In this document: in pieces, positions 1 through 5,592 of the stretch
Layout: each line of letters opens with the position of its first letter
How positions within the stretch are numbered: the stretch's first letter is position 1
NCBI GenBank assembly: GCA_030619425.1
Contig: JAUXBJ010000157.1
Coordinates: 1-5,592, forward strand
Source of the DNA: a bacterium
Lineage (GTDB): Bacteria; Zixibacteria; MSB-5A5; GN15; FEB-12
DNA: 5,592 bases
Direction: 5' to 3'
The notes under the pieces: generated by a model
What the model was told of the DNA's origin: nothing
Databases searched by the model: none
Seen by the model: the letters and a program-made list of their open reading frames with translations, nothing else
Position numbers and translations under genes: made by a program

Positions 1-94
1 CAGGTTCCTGCGGAGTGTTTGCATTGACAACTGTCACCGACATCAGTAAGAGCACAGAAATGAAGACAGCAAGAATGAAGTTGCGAAAAGACAT
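1..94 (-). CDS. Secreted protein of unknown function, N-terminal 31 residues only (runs off the left edge)
   Basis: The minus strand shows an ATG at 94-92, six bases after a GGAGG Shine-Dalgarno at 105-101. The frame stays open to the window edge. The translation begins MSFRNFILAVFISVLLLM and continues SVTVVNANTPQEP. It has a short start with one Arg, a hydrophobic core of about 16 residues, and a likely signal peptidase I site near V-N-A or N-A-N (about residues 23-26). The product is therefore expected to be exported, by the Sec pathway or as a membrane-anchored precursor. Only the signal peptide and a few mature residues are visible, so the function cannot be named. The gene lies downstream of the big protease in the same direction, but a terminator and a promoter-like sequence lie between them, so independent transcription is likely. 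The ORF is too short inside the window to be listed by a length-filtered caller; start, RBS and signal peptide agree, which makes it credible. Confidence 0.82.
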   Translation of the reverse strand, partial: MSFRNFILAVFISVLLLMSVTVVNANTPQEP

Positions 95-100
95 ATATAT

Positions 101-105
101 CCTCC
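101..105 (-). promoter_or_regulatory. Shine-Dalgarno of the left-edge secreted gene
   Basis: GGAGG on the minus strand, six bases (ATATAT) before the ATG at 94-92. It is a full match to the anti-Shine-Dalgarno core at a normal distance and fixes the start of the partial gene. Confidence 0.85.
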
Positions 106-118
106 GATCCGGAAGTAT

Positions 119-136
119 CATGGAGCATCCCATGCT
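119..136 (-). other. Overlapping short inverted repeats in the 5' leader of the left-edge gene
   Basis: Two mutually exclusive small hairpins overlap here: CATGG at 119-123 can pair with CCATG at 130-134, while AGCAT at 124-128 can pair with ATGCT at 132-136. Just upstream on the transcript is an 8-bp perfect palindrome ACACGTGT at 145-152, near the predicted transcription start. These could be leader structure or a protein-binding site, but 5-bp stems are common by chance. Confidence 0.2.
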
Positions 137-160
137 GATTAGACACACGTGTTCTCTCTT

Positions 161-188
161 ACAATAGTGGATTATTGGATGTTGTCAA
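161..188 (-). promoter_or_regulatory. Putative sigma-70-type promoter for the left-edge secreted gene
   Basis: On the minus strand a perfect -35 box TTGACA lies at 188-183. A 16-base spacer follows, then a -10-like TATTGT at 166-161 (4 of 6 to TATAAT). The expected start of transcription would be near 155-150, giving a leader of about 60 bases before the ATG at 94. The position just after the upstream terminator and before a strong RBS supports it. Prediction from sequence only; sigma-factor consensus in this lineage is assumed, not known. Confidence 0.5.
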
Positions 189-259
189 GGACAAATCAGT
201 TGCGAACCGCCTGAGATTCCGTGTAGGTGCGTTGCGGTCCGGCACTATGGAACCGGGTC

Positions 260-293
260 AAAAAAACCACCCCTACCTTACGGCAGGGGTGGT
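260..293 (-). terminator. Intrinsic terminator of the C25 protease gene
   Basis: On the minus strand ACCACCCCT (293-285) pairs perfectly with AGGGGTGGT (274-266). The inner GCC/GGT adds three pairs (one G-U), giving a 12-bp GC-rich stem capped by a GTAA loop, which fits a GNRA tetraloop. A run of T follows immediately (265-260). It lies 27 bases after the TAG stop at 323-321. Orientation is clear: only the minus-strand transcript has the U-tract. It separates the protease transcription unit from the downstream secreted gene. Confidence 0.9.
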
Positions 294-320
294 GTACATC
301 GTTATCGGATTACAGTGTTG

Positions 321-3300
321 CTATTCGCAGATCGGCGGCGGGCCTTCGTTGAACATAAAGTCAACAAGGTAGACGAGATCAGCAACGTTGATCCCCGGCA
401 AACCGTCGAGGTCGGCGGCAGCCATGTCCGGTGGCGGCGGACCTTCGTTATACATGTAATCAACCAGGTAGACCAGGTCCGCGATATCAGGGCCGGCACC
501 GTTGCCATCGATGTCGCCGCAAGGAGTGGAGCCAACGTTCAGCGTTACTGCAATCGAATGGCTGGGAGTATCGGGATCATTCGAGGACACAAACACCGAT
601 CCGGTGTACTCACCATCCTCCAGTTCCGTGGCGTCGAGATGGACATCCACGGTGACATTGCTGAAGGGATCGACCGACCCACCCGCCGGCTGTGCATACA
701 GCCAGTGATCGGCATTGATAGTGATGGCCAAATCGTTGTGCATATAAGGGGCGTTATACAGAATTTCGAGAGCATCATCGCCCTCCGAATTCTGAATGCC
801 GATAGTACTGCCCTCAAGGGTGAGATTGCCGGGGTCCATGACGCCGTACTGCAACTCGATAGAGCCGTCGGGATAGAGCATGGCCTGGAAACTGAGATCG
901 CCGGCGCCCACGGTGCTGTAGTATAGCCTAATGTGGGAGAAGCTGACGATGAACCGTCCGTTGGCGGCATCGTAGTAGTAGTAAATGTTGCCCCCCTTGC
1001 GCGGATCCAGGTCGTCCCAAAACATGGCAATCATGCTGGTGCCGATAGTGTCGTATGGCAACGGCTTATTGAGACGAGCGCTCGATGCGGCGTCGAAGGT
1101 GACAATGCCGTTGGAACCGATGTACAGTTCGGTGTAGACACTATCGTACAATGGGAACCCAAACCCTACTGGGATGGCATCAGTGGCTTCATCATCCAGA
1201 AGAGTAACCTCGGTCCCGACCGTGGAGATGTCGACCCAACTATACGTCGGACCAGCCGCTTCATCGGAATCGATCCAGCTATGGCCATAGATGTCCGGGC
1301 CGCCGAAATCCTTGCTCATCGGCAGATAGAAAGGTTCGGTGGCGTCGGATTTGTCGGCATCAGCCGGTCGATGACCGGCCGGAGCAGGCCGCACCACATC
1401 GCCGGCAACGATACCACCGCTTCCGGCTTTGTTCTGATTCATCTGGCAGCCGACCGTGTAATCCAAGCGACCGGGCCCGTTGTTAGTAACCACCAGCGGG
1501 TAGACCATCTCCGTACCGGCTTCCAGCGTTTCGTCTATAGACATTTCGACTATCTGGATATCAGGCGTATAAACATGGACGAAGACCGGAATTGAGCCGG
1601 TCGAGTCGCTGTGTTCGTTGGAGTACCAATCCAGGGTACCGGCGTTGTCGCCGCACGGTATGCCGGCTGTATGTATGGTGACGTCCAGATCAACACTGTC
1701 GCCCGGAAGGACAATCTGCTGCTGATTGGAGAACTCCAACCACTCGCAGGTCGATGTGAACCACATGCGGAGGGTGCCGTCACCGATATTGCGAACGCGC
1801 ACGAAGTGCGAGGCTTCGTCACCCGGCTGCAAACTGTCGCTGATCTGGGCGGTCGCGATTTCGCATTCCGGCACGCCAACACGCCCGTACCCGCGCACCT
1901 CGATGTCGTCGATGTTCCAACCGCTGTATGTCCCCGAACCGTCGGTTCCACCGAGACCGAACCTGATCTGGAAGTTCGGATTGCTGTCGGCGACGGCGGA
2001 GAGATCGTATTCCTCACCGTTCCACGATGTCTCCTGATTCGTGCTACCGTTTTCAAACAGCCGCACCCAGGTGTCACCGTCGAACACGTCGAGGTAGGCA
2101 TGATCATAGGAACTGCCCTCAACGCCCAGCCAGTGGTAGTAAGTCATGATGACGCCGAACATGCTGCCGCAGTCTATGAGCGGCGAATAAACCCACTGGG
2201 TCCCGCTTATGTTGTTGTTGTACTGACCGGACAGATCGTTGCCCAGGACGGCGTTGTCGCTGGTAGGGGTAACGTCCTCCGACGGATCGCCACCGCTGCC
2301 GGTCGGTGAACCCATCTCCCATTCGGCCGAGCCACCCATACCGGTCCAGCCCTGGTCATAGGAGAAATCGTCATAGTAAAAGACGACGCGATCGCCAACC
2401 GTGATATTGAAATACAACGTTGCGGCAAAGTTTGTGCCACTAACGTCCAGAGTCATAAGTACGCCATAGCCCAAGGGGCATTCAGAATCGGCCGACATCA
2501 CATAGACATCGGTTGAGTTATTGGCCGATCCGCTGATGGAATCAACGTCGCCGAAGTACCCGAAGTCATCGCTGACTTCAGTGTATTGATCACTCTCACT
2601 CAAGTAAGCCGAGATATCAAACGCCTGGCCGGAGCCGCTGTTGCCAAGAGTGACAACCAGTTCGGCTGTTTCGCCCGCGTCGAGAATGCCGTTGTTGTCA
2701 CCACCCGCGTCGTCATCGATATAGACCGACACATACGCCAACTCCGGCGCATGGGCCATCACAGTAAACTGACCGTACCAAGTCTCGCGGTTGGTGCCGG
2801 TTACCTCCAGATCAAACTGGATATATTCACCGTCGGGGATATTGGCTGCGACGTCGCAGGCGATAGCATCAGCAACATAACCGGTCCCGTTGTCGCCCGG
2901 GATGGTGCCGTACGATTCAGTACTGTCGGTGACAGTAACGTACGGATTGGTGGTCGTGACAGTGGCCACTACGTCGAGGGCGTCATCGGGACCGACGTTC
3001 TTCAACTGCAAGCCAAGCAGGATGCTCTCGCCGTTGTCGATCAGCCCATTGCCGTTGCCGCCGGTCGCATCGTTGATATCATAGCTGTCGAAGATAATGT
3101 ACGGCCCGGAAGGGGTGATGATCTGGATGGTCGACGTGTACGGCTGCTTGTTCTGACCGGTGACTACGATATCGGCCACACAGGGAGCTCCAAAACCGGC
3201 CAGTTCAACATCAACAGAGCCGGAAGCGTCAACATAGCCCGCACCCTGGAGAACACCATCGACCGTAATACCGACATACGATCCGGGGTCAGCCTGGACG

Positions 3301-5189
3301 GTGGTGATGGTCACGGTCATCAGAATCGTAGCGTCGTGGACAACAGGGTTGACCGCAGGGATGCCGAGGTAGGTCATCACCGATGGGTCACCCATCAAGT
3401 GGTAGGCTTCCCAGTAGTAATTCTCACGGGTGCTACCGGACTCTGTAACACCAATGTTGCCGGCGAATACGATGGCGTCATTGGTGATATAATGCTGGTC
3501 AGCGGTCTCGCCGTGGTCATGGAAAATACCGTCATAGGCGCCCGGCCCGACATCTTCAAAGGGCGGTCCACTGCCGACAATCGGACCGTAGCCAACGCCC
3601 CACCAGTAATCTTCATCCCAGTAGGTGCCGTCGGTAGCACCGATATAGCCGATGCCGCCTTTCCCCTCGACTTGCAGGAAAGCTTCACCAAAACAGGGCG
3701 TGGGTTCATCGAAGGTGTTCGGCAGGCAGCAGTTGCCGATTCCCAGCAGATACATATTGTAGTTGGTCAGGCCGGGAATATGGGAAGTGGTGAACGATGG
3801 ATCGGAATGACCCGAGTGGCCGCAATGCGCCGTGTAATTATACAACCCGACACCGTCACTGATAGTCTGAATGATCGCGGCTGACGCCCCGGAGGCATCG
3901 GACGCCGGATAGAGCCAGACATTCGGCGAGATGCCGTGAGCAGCGTTGAAGTAAAGATTCGTGCCGTAATTGATCTGGCCGTTACCATGAGTGATAGCCC
4001 AATAGCTGTCAACACCGGACACCAGCGTCACCTCATCAAGATAGCTGGGGTCGGGCATCAAATACTGCTCGTACTCCAGTGTCTTGTCGATCTGCGGCTG
4101 CAACTGCGTCGTATTCTGGGCCGAGAACCGGCCGTAGTAGATTTCCGGGAATATGTCATTGGTGAACTCACAGAAATACAGATCGGTGACATGTGATCCA
4201 GCCGTGCCCGAGAACGGGTCTATCTGTTGAGCATCACCCACCAGGAGCACAAACGACGGCGCCGGATCTTCGTGTGTTCCGTCGTTATAGACACTTTCGA
4301 TGTGGGCCGCTATCGCCGTATTGGCGCTGCCAATGACATCGGTGTAGTCAACCTGCACCGTGAAACCCTTGCGCGTCTTCCACTCAATGAGCGGCTGCAA
4401 CTGCGTTTCGAACATCCGATCAGAGATTATCAAGTACTTTACCGGATACTTGACCAGATCGGGGTGGTCCAGATTGAGCATACCCTGATCGTAATTGATG
4501 ACCTGCTCGTAAATCGGCTCGAAAAAGGGCGAGTAGTTCTTGACGTAGTTATCGCGAGTCGCCTGCCAGTCGGAGCCCGAGAAACTGATCTCAATCGTCA
4601 GTTCCTTGTAGATCCGAATCTTGTTCTCGGTCGGATTATACTCAACCGGGGACATCATGACTTTGCCCAAACGCAGGCCGCGCATGGTACCGGAAATCTC
4701 CGTCTCGACGGTGGGCATAGTGTAAAAGCCAGGCTGCTGGTACAGTTCCTGGTTCCACTCAAATGGCACCGACATCGGATCATCGGATTTGCACAGCGAA
4801 GGCTGAACCGGCATCAGAGGATCGATCAGTCCCAAACCGGTAAGGTCGAACTCCTCGATCTCGGAACTGATGATCTGCGCCTCAAGCTCGCAGCCAACAG
4901 GAATAGCGAGCAATTTGATCGCCATCGGCAACGACGGTTCACCGATCCGGTGCGACCGCGTCAGGCCGGGAGCGACCATCAGATTGAAAGCACCCTCTTT
5001 TGTCATGATGTTGCCGATGCTGACTTCGCCGATTTCCAGCTTGAGTGTCAGCCCATTGTTGTCCTGGTGCAGAAGCGTCACCCCATTGGATGCATCGCTT
5101 AAATCAAGCACCTCAGCGGCTTGTCCCAACGACACCACGGCCATCATGGCCACAATGCTGAGACAGCACAGTGTTACCAACCTCTTCAA
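321..5189 (-). CDS. Secreted gingipain-like cysteine protease (peptidase C25) with adhesion modules and C-terminal dockerin-like domain
   Basis: This is a 1622-residue exported protease, numbered here from the TTG start. Domains in order: signal peptide 1 to about 25 (cleavage near GQA-AE); C25 propeptide about 26-215, with GEPSLPMAIKLLAIPVG; C25 catalytic domain about 247-609; Ig-like post-catalytic domain about 611-691; two CARDB-like modules, about 694-812 and 816-933, each with an Asp/Asn/Gly-rich loop ending in GE (GGNGNGLIDNGE, GGDNNGILDAGE); a jelly-roll/MAM-like lectin fold about 935-1100; an Ig-like domain about 1104-1207; an Ig-like domain split (1209-1248 and 1491-1553) around a nidogen-like insert about 1315-1490; dockerin-like repeats 1555-1622. 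In the catalytic domain, YNYTAHCGH gives His455 and GNCCLPNTF followed by PCFGEAF gives Cys488. From memory these line up with the YTGHG and CVNGDF...PCFAEA motifs of the Porphyromonas Arg-gingipains. The family makes caspase-fold cysteine endopeptidases processed from zymogens. Substrate specificity is not readable here. TTG at 5189 is preferred because GGAGGT precedes it and the signal peptide starts there; the ATG at 5318 would add 43 non-signal-like residues. No frameshift is visible. The gene is followed by its own terminator. Confidence 0.93.
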   Translation of the reverse strand: MKRLVTLCCLSIVAMMAVVSLGQAAEVLDLSDASNGVTLLHQDNNGLTLKLEIGEVSIGNIMTKEGAFNLMVAPGLTRSHRIGEPSLPMAIKLLAIPVGCELEAQIISSEIEEFDLTGLGLIDPLMPVQPSLCKSDDPMSVPFEWNQELYQQPGFYTMPTVETEISGTMRGLRLGKVMMSPVEYNPTENKIRIYKELTIEISFSGSDWQATRDNYVKNYSPFFEPIYEQVINYDQGMLNLDHPDLVKYPVKYLIISDRMFETQLQPLIEWKTRKGFTVQVDYTDVIGSANTAIAAHIESVYNDGTHEDPAPSFVLLVGDAQQIDPFSGTAGSHVTDLYFCEFTNDIFPEIYYGRFSAQNTTQLQPQIDKTLEYEQYLMPDPSYLDEVTLVSGVDSYWAITHGNGQINYGTNLYFNAAHGISPNVWLYPASDASGASAAIIQTISDGVGLYNYTAHCGHSGHSDPSFTTSHIPGLTNYNMYLLGIGNCCLPNTFDEPTPCFGEAFLQVEGKGGIGYIGATDGTYWDEDYWWGVGYGPIVGSGPPFEDVGPGAYDGIFHDHGETADQHYITNDAIVFAGNIGVTESGSTRENYYWEAYHLMGDPSVMTYLGIPAVNPVVHDATILMTVTITTVQADPGSYVGITVDGVLQGAGYVDASGSVDVELAGFGAPCVADIVVTGQNKQPYTSTIQIITPSGPYIIFDSYDINDATGGNGNGLIDNGESILLGLQLKNVGPDDALDVVATVTTTNPYVTVTDSTESYGTIPGDNGTGYVADAIACDVAANIPDGEYIQFDLEVTGTNRETWYGQFTVMAHAPELAYVSVYIDDDAGGDNNGILDAGETAELVVTLGNSGSGQAFDISAYLSESDQYTEVSDDFGYFGDVDSISGSANNSTDVYVMSADSECPLGYGVLMTLDVSGTNFAATLYFNITVGDRVVFYYDDFSYDQGWTGMGGSAEWEMGSPTGSGGDPSEDVTPTSDNAVLGNDLSGQYNNNISGTQWVYSPLIDCGSMFGVIMTYYHWLGVEGSSYDHAYLDVFDGDTWVRLFENGSTNQETSWNGEEYDLSAVADSNPNFQIRFGLGGTDGSGTYSGWNIDDIEVRGYGRVGVPECEIATAQISDSLQPGDEASHFVRVRNIGDGTLRMWFTSTCEWLEFSNQQQIVLPGDSVDLDVTIHTAGIPCGDNAGTLDWYSNEHSDSTGSIPVFVHVYTPDIQIVEMSIDETLEAGTEMVYPLVVTNNGPGRLDYTVGCQMNQNKAGSGGIVAGDVVRPAPAGHRPADADKSDATEPFYLPMSKDFGGPDIYGHSWIDSDEAAGPTYSWVDISTVGTEVTLLDDEATDAIPVGFGFPLYDSVYTELYIGSNGIVTFDAASSARLNKPLPYDTIGTSMIAMFWDDLDPRKGGNIYYYYDAANGRFIVSFSHIRLYYSTVGAGDLSFQAMLYPDGSIELQYGVMDPGNLTLEGSTIGIQNSEGDDALEILYNAPYMHNDLAITINADHWLYAQPAGGSVDPFSNVTVDVHLDATELEDGEYTGSVFVSSNDPDTPSHSIAVTLNVGSTPCGDIDGNGAGPDIADLVYLVDYMYNEGPPPPDMAAADLDGLPGINVADLVYLVDFMFNEGPPPICE
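336..518 (-). repeat. Internal duplication encoding the two halves of the dockerin-like domain
   Basis: Two tandem coding units, about 518-435 and 416-336, encode GDIDGNGAGPDIADLVYLVD then YMYNEGPPP, and ADLDGLPGINVADLVYLVD then FMFNEGPPP. The shared core DLVYLVD[YF]M[YF]NEGPPP is nearly identical at protein level and clearly related at DNA level (for example both contain a ccttcgtt[ag][at]acat stretch on the + strand). It is an ordinary EF-hand-like duplication of the dockerin type, but the first loop is one residue longer than the second. Confidence 0.8.
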
Positions 5190-5193
5190 GATT

Positions 5194-5199
5194 ACCTCC
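5194..5199 (-). promoter_or_regulatory. Shine-Dalgarno that decides a TTG start for the protease
   Basis: GGAGGT on the minus strand at 5199-5194 ends four bases before TTG at 5189-5187 (five bases if GGAGG is taken as the core). The codons that follow read as (M)KRLVTL and then a hydrophobic stretch ending in GQAAE, a textbook signal peptide. No ATG or GTG codon in this frame lies at a suitable distance from this site; the nearest upstream in-frame ATG is at 5237. Confidence 0.85.
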
Positions 5200-5219
5200 G
5201 TTCGCTTACTAAAACTCTC

Positions 5220-5248
5220 AACCTTGCGTGTACACATGTTGTTGTCAA
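5220..5248 (-). promoter_or_regulatory. Possible promoter of the protease gene (good -35, poor -10)
   Basis: A perfect TTGACA lies at 5248-5243 on the minus strand, in the same TTGACAACA context as the promoter of the left-edge gene. At 17 bases spacing the -10 would be AAGGTT (5225-5220), which matches TATAAT poorly. An alternative lies upstream in AT-rich sequence: TTGAAA at 5328-5323 with TATCTT at 5307-5302, but the spacer is only 15. An 8-bp palindrome GTGTACAC at 5228-5235 lies in the spacer of the first candidate. The promoter is probably somewhere in 5220-5340, but its exact place is not established. Confidence 0.3.
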
Positions 5249-5350
5249 CCGGTCGGACGGTCACGGTCACAGCCGGCCTCAGGGGTATTTGCCAACAATC
5301 TAAGATACAATAAATCACAATGTTTCAAAGGAAAAAAATCACCCCCGACG

Positions 5351-5370
5351 CTTGTGGGCACTTGTGGGCG
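5351..5370. repeat. Two adjacent copies of a 10-base repeat
   Basis: CTTGTGGGC occurs twice head to tail, as CTTGTGGGCA then CTTGTGGGCG, immediately left of a palindrome. There is no coding role in a credible frame. It looks like the edge of an intergenic repeat element. Confidence 0.5.
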
Positions 5371-5393
5371 GCAGACCTCCCGGTCTGTCGCCC
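5366..5393. repeat. REP-like imperfect palindrome, 12-bp stem with TCCC loop
   Basis: GGGCGGCAGACC (5366-5377) and GGTCTGTCGCCC (5382-5393) are inverted copies with one difference, which becomes a G-U pair in plus-strand RNA. The loop is TCCC. No T-run follows directly on either strand, so it is unlikely to be a simple intrinsic terminator; a run of seven T on the minus strand at 5338-5332 is about 28 bases away. It resembles dispersed intergenic palindromes, but copy number cannot be judged from this window. Confidence 0.55.
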
Positions 5394-5405
5394 TAAGAAC
5401 AACTT

Positions 5406-5455
5406 GTTACCTATGTGTCGGGTTCAATCTGTTACCTATCTGCCCGGTTCATACC
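5406..5455. repeat. Imperfect 25-base direct repeat, two copies
   Basis: Copies at 5406-5430 and 5431-5455 share 19 of 25 positions. The common core is GTTACCTAT, then TG, then GGTTCA. They abut exactly. Tandem copies like this can be transposase-binding sites near the end of an insertion sequence, and the core reminds me of IS termini, but there is no transposase, target duplication or second end in the window. The element identity is inference. Confidence 0.5.
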
Positions 5456-5592
5456 GGCCGGTGGCCCACCGTTTACGGTGGGATTTACTGACCCCACCAT
5501 GAATGGCCGGTGGCCCACCGTTTACGGTGGGATTTACTGACCCCACCATGAATGGCCGGTGGCCCACCGTTTACGGTGGGATTTACTGACCC
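5456..5592. repeat. Perfect tandem repeat, 49-base period, 2.8 copies, palindrome-rich (runs off the right edge)
   Basis: Units start at 5456, 5505 and 5554; the third is cut at 39 bases by the window edge. All visible bases are identical between copies. Each unit opens GGCCGGTGG, carries the hairpin CCCACCG-TTTA-CGGTGGG (7-bp stem), then ATTTACTGACCCCACC, and ends ATGAAT. CGGTGG also pairs with the adjacent CCACCG, and GGTGGG with the later CCCACC, so each unit can fold in several mutually exclusive ways. A period of 49 is not divisible by three, which argues against a protein repeat. It is not a CRISPR array, because there are no unique spacers. Confidence 0.9.

Larger units (their letters stand above)
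5319..5592. other. Non-coding region upstream of the protease, filled with repeats
   Basis: No ORF here has an RBS and a protein-like sequence. The first 20 or so bases are AT-rich and may be part of the protease promoter region. From 5351 onward the sequence is a series of short direct repeats, a palindrome and a tandem array (listed separately). It looks like an intergenic repeat cluster. Confidence 0.7.

Noticed and set aside
175..372. Plus-strand 65-codon ORF over the intergenic region
   Set aside because: It spans the minus-strand terminator and the end of the protease, starts inside the spacer of the likely promoter of the left-edge gene, and has no RBS or protein-like features.
2586..3884. 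Long plus-strand ORF (432 codons) opposite the protease, and others at 315-926, 933-1595, 1611-2309 and 4227-5102
   Set aside because: They lie antisense to a gene with clear domains throughout and their translations show no recognisable domain. They track a minus-strand coding frame that rarely makes antisense stops, so they are shadows.
5190..5318. Extension of the protease to ATG at 5318 (1665 residues)
   Set aside because: The extra 43 residues include no signal-like segment, lie over promoter-like sequence, and would leave the true signal peptide internal. TTG at 5189 has a strong Shine-Dalgarno.
5332..5393. Intrinsic terminator made of the palindrome at 5366-5393 and the minus-strand T-run at 5338-5332
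   Set aside because: About 27 bases separate the stem from the T-run, too far for a standard intrinsic terminator.
5228..5502. Plus-strand ORFs at 5228-5491 and 5320-5502
   Set aside because: No Shine-Dalgarno, low-complexity Cys/Arg/Pro-rich translations, and they run through palindromes and into the 49-base repeat array.
5456..5592. CRISPR array
   Set aside because: The whole 49-base unit repeats without variable spacers.

Overview
The window is dominated by one very large minus-strand gene for a secreted, multidomain cysteine protease of the gingipain (peptidase C25) type. It ends in a dockerin-like Ca-binding module. The protein has a signal peptide, a C25 propeptide, a C25 catalytic domain with a readable His/Cys pair, a chain of adhesive beta-sandwich modules, and a C-terminal duplicated 'GDIDGNG...DLVYLVDYMYNEGPPP' domain. 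This style of exported protein is what I associate with uncultured FCB-group lineages, particularly candidate phylum Zixibacteria and relatives. That assignment rests on protein style and moderate GC only and was not tested by a search.

Layout from left to right in + coordinates. Positions 1-94 hold the first 31 codons of a second minus-strand gene, which leaves the window on the left; it has a strong ribosome binding site and a signal peptide. Positions 95-320 are intergenic: they hold that gene's likely sigma-70-type promoter and, closer to the big gene, a strong intrinsic terminator for the protease transcript. Positions 321-5189 are the protease gene. Its most likely start is a TTG at 5189, not the upstream ATG at 5318, because the TTG sits behind a GGAGGT Shine-Dalgarno and begins exactly at a classic signal peptide. 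Positions 5200-5340 are an AT-rich leader or promoter region. Positions 5341-5592 have no credible gene and hold a stack of non-coding repeats: a duplicated 10-mer, a 12-bp-stem palindrome, a 25-bp imperfect direct repeat, and 2.8 perfect copies of a 49-bp palindrome-rich tandem repeat that runs off the right edge.

The two genes point the same way but are separated by a terminator and a new promoter, so they are probably separate transcription units. Both encode exported proteins. I see no rRNA, tRNA, CRISPR array or intact mobile element. The most unusual points are the protease architecture (C25 catalysis plus terminal dockerin, with a nidogen-like domain apparently inserted in an Ig-like fold) and the 49-bp repeat array at the right edge.
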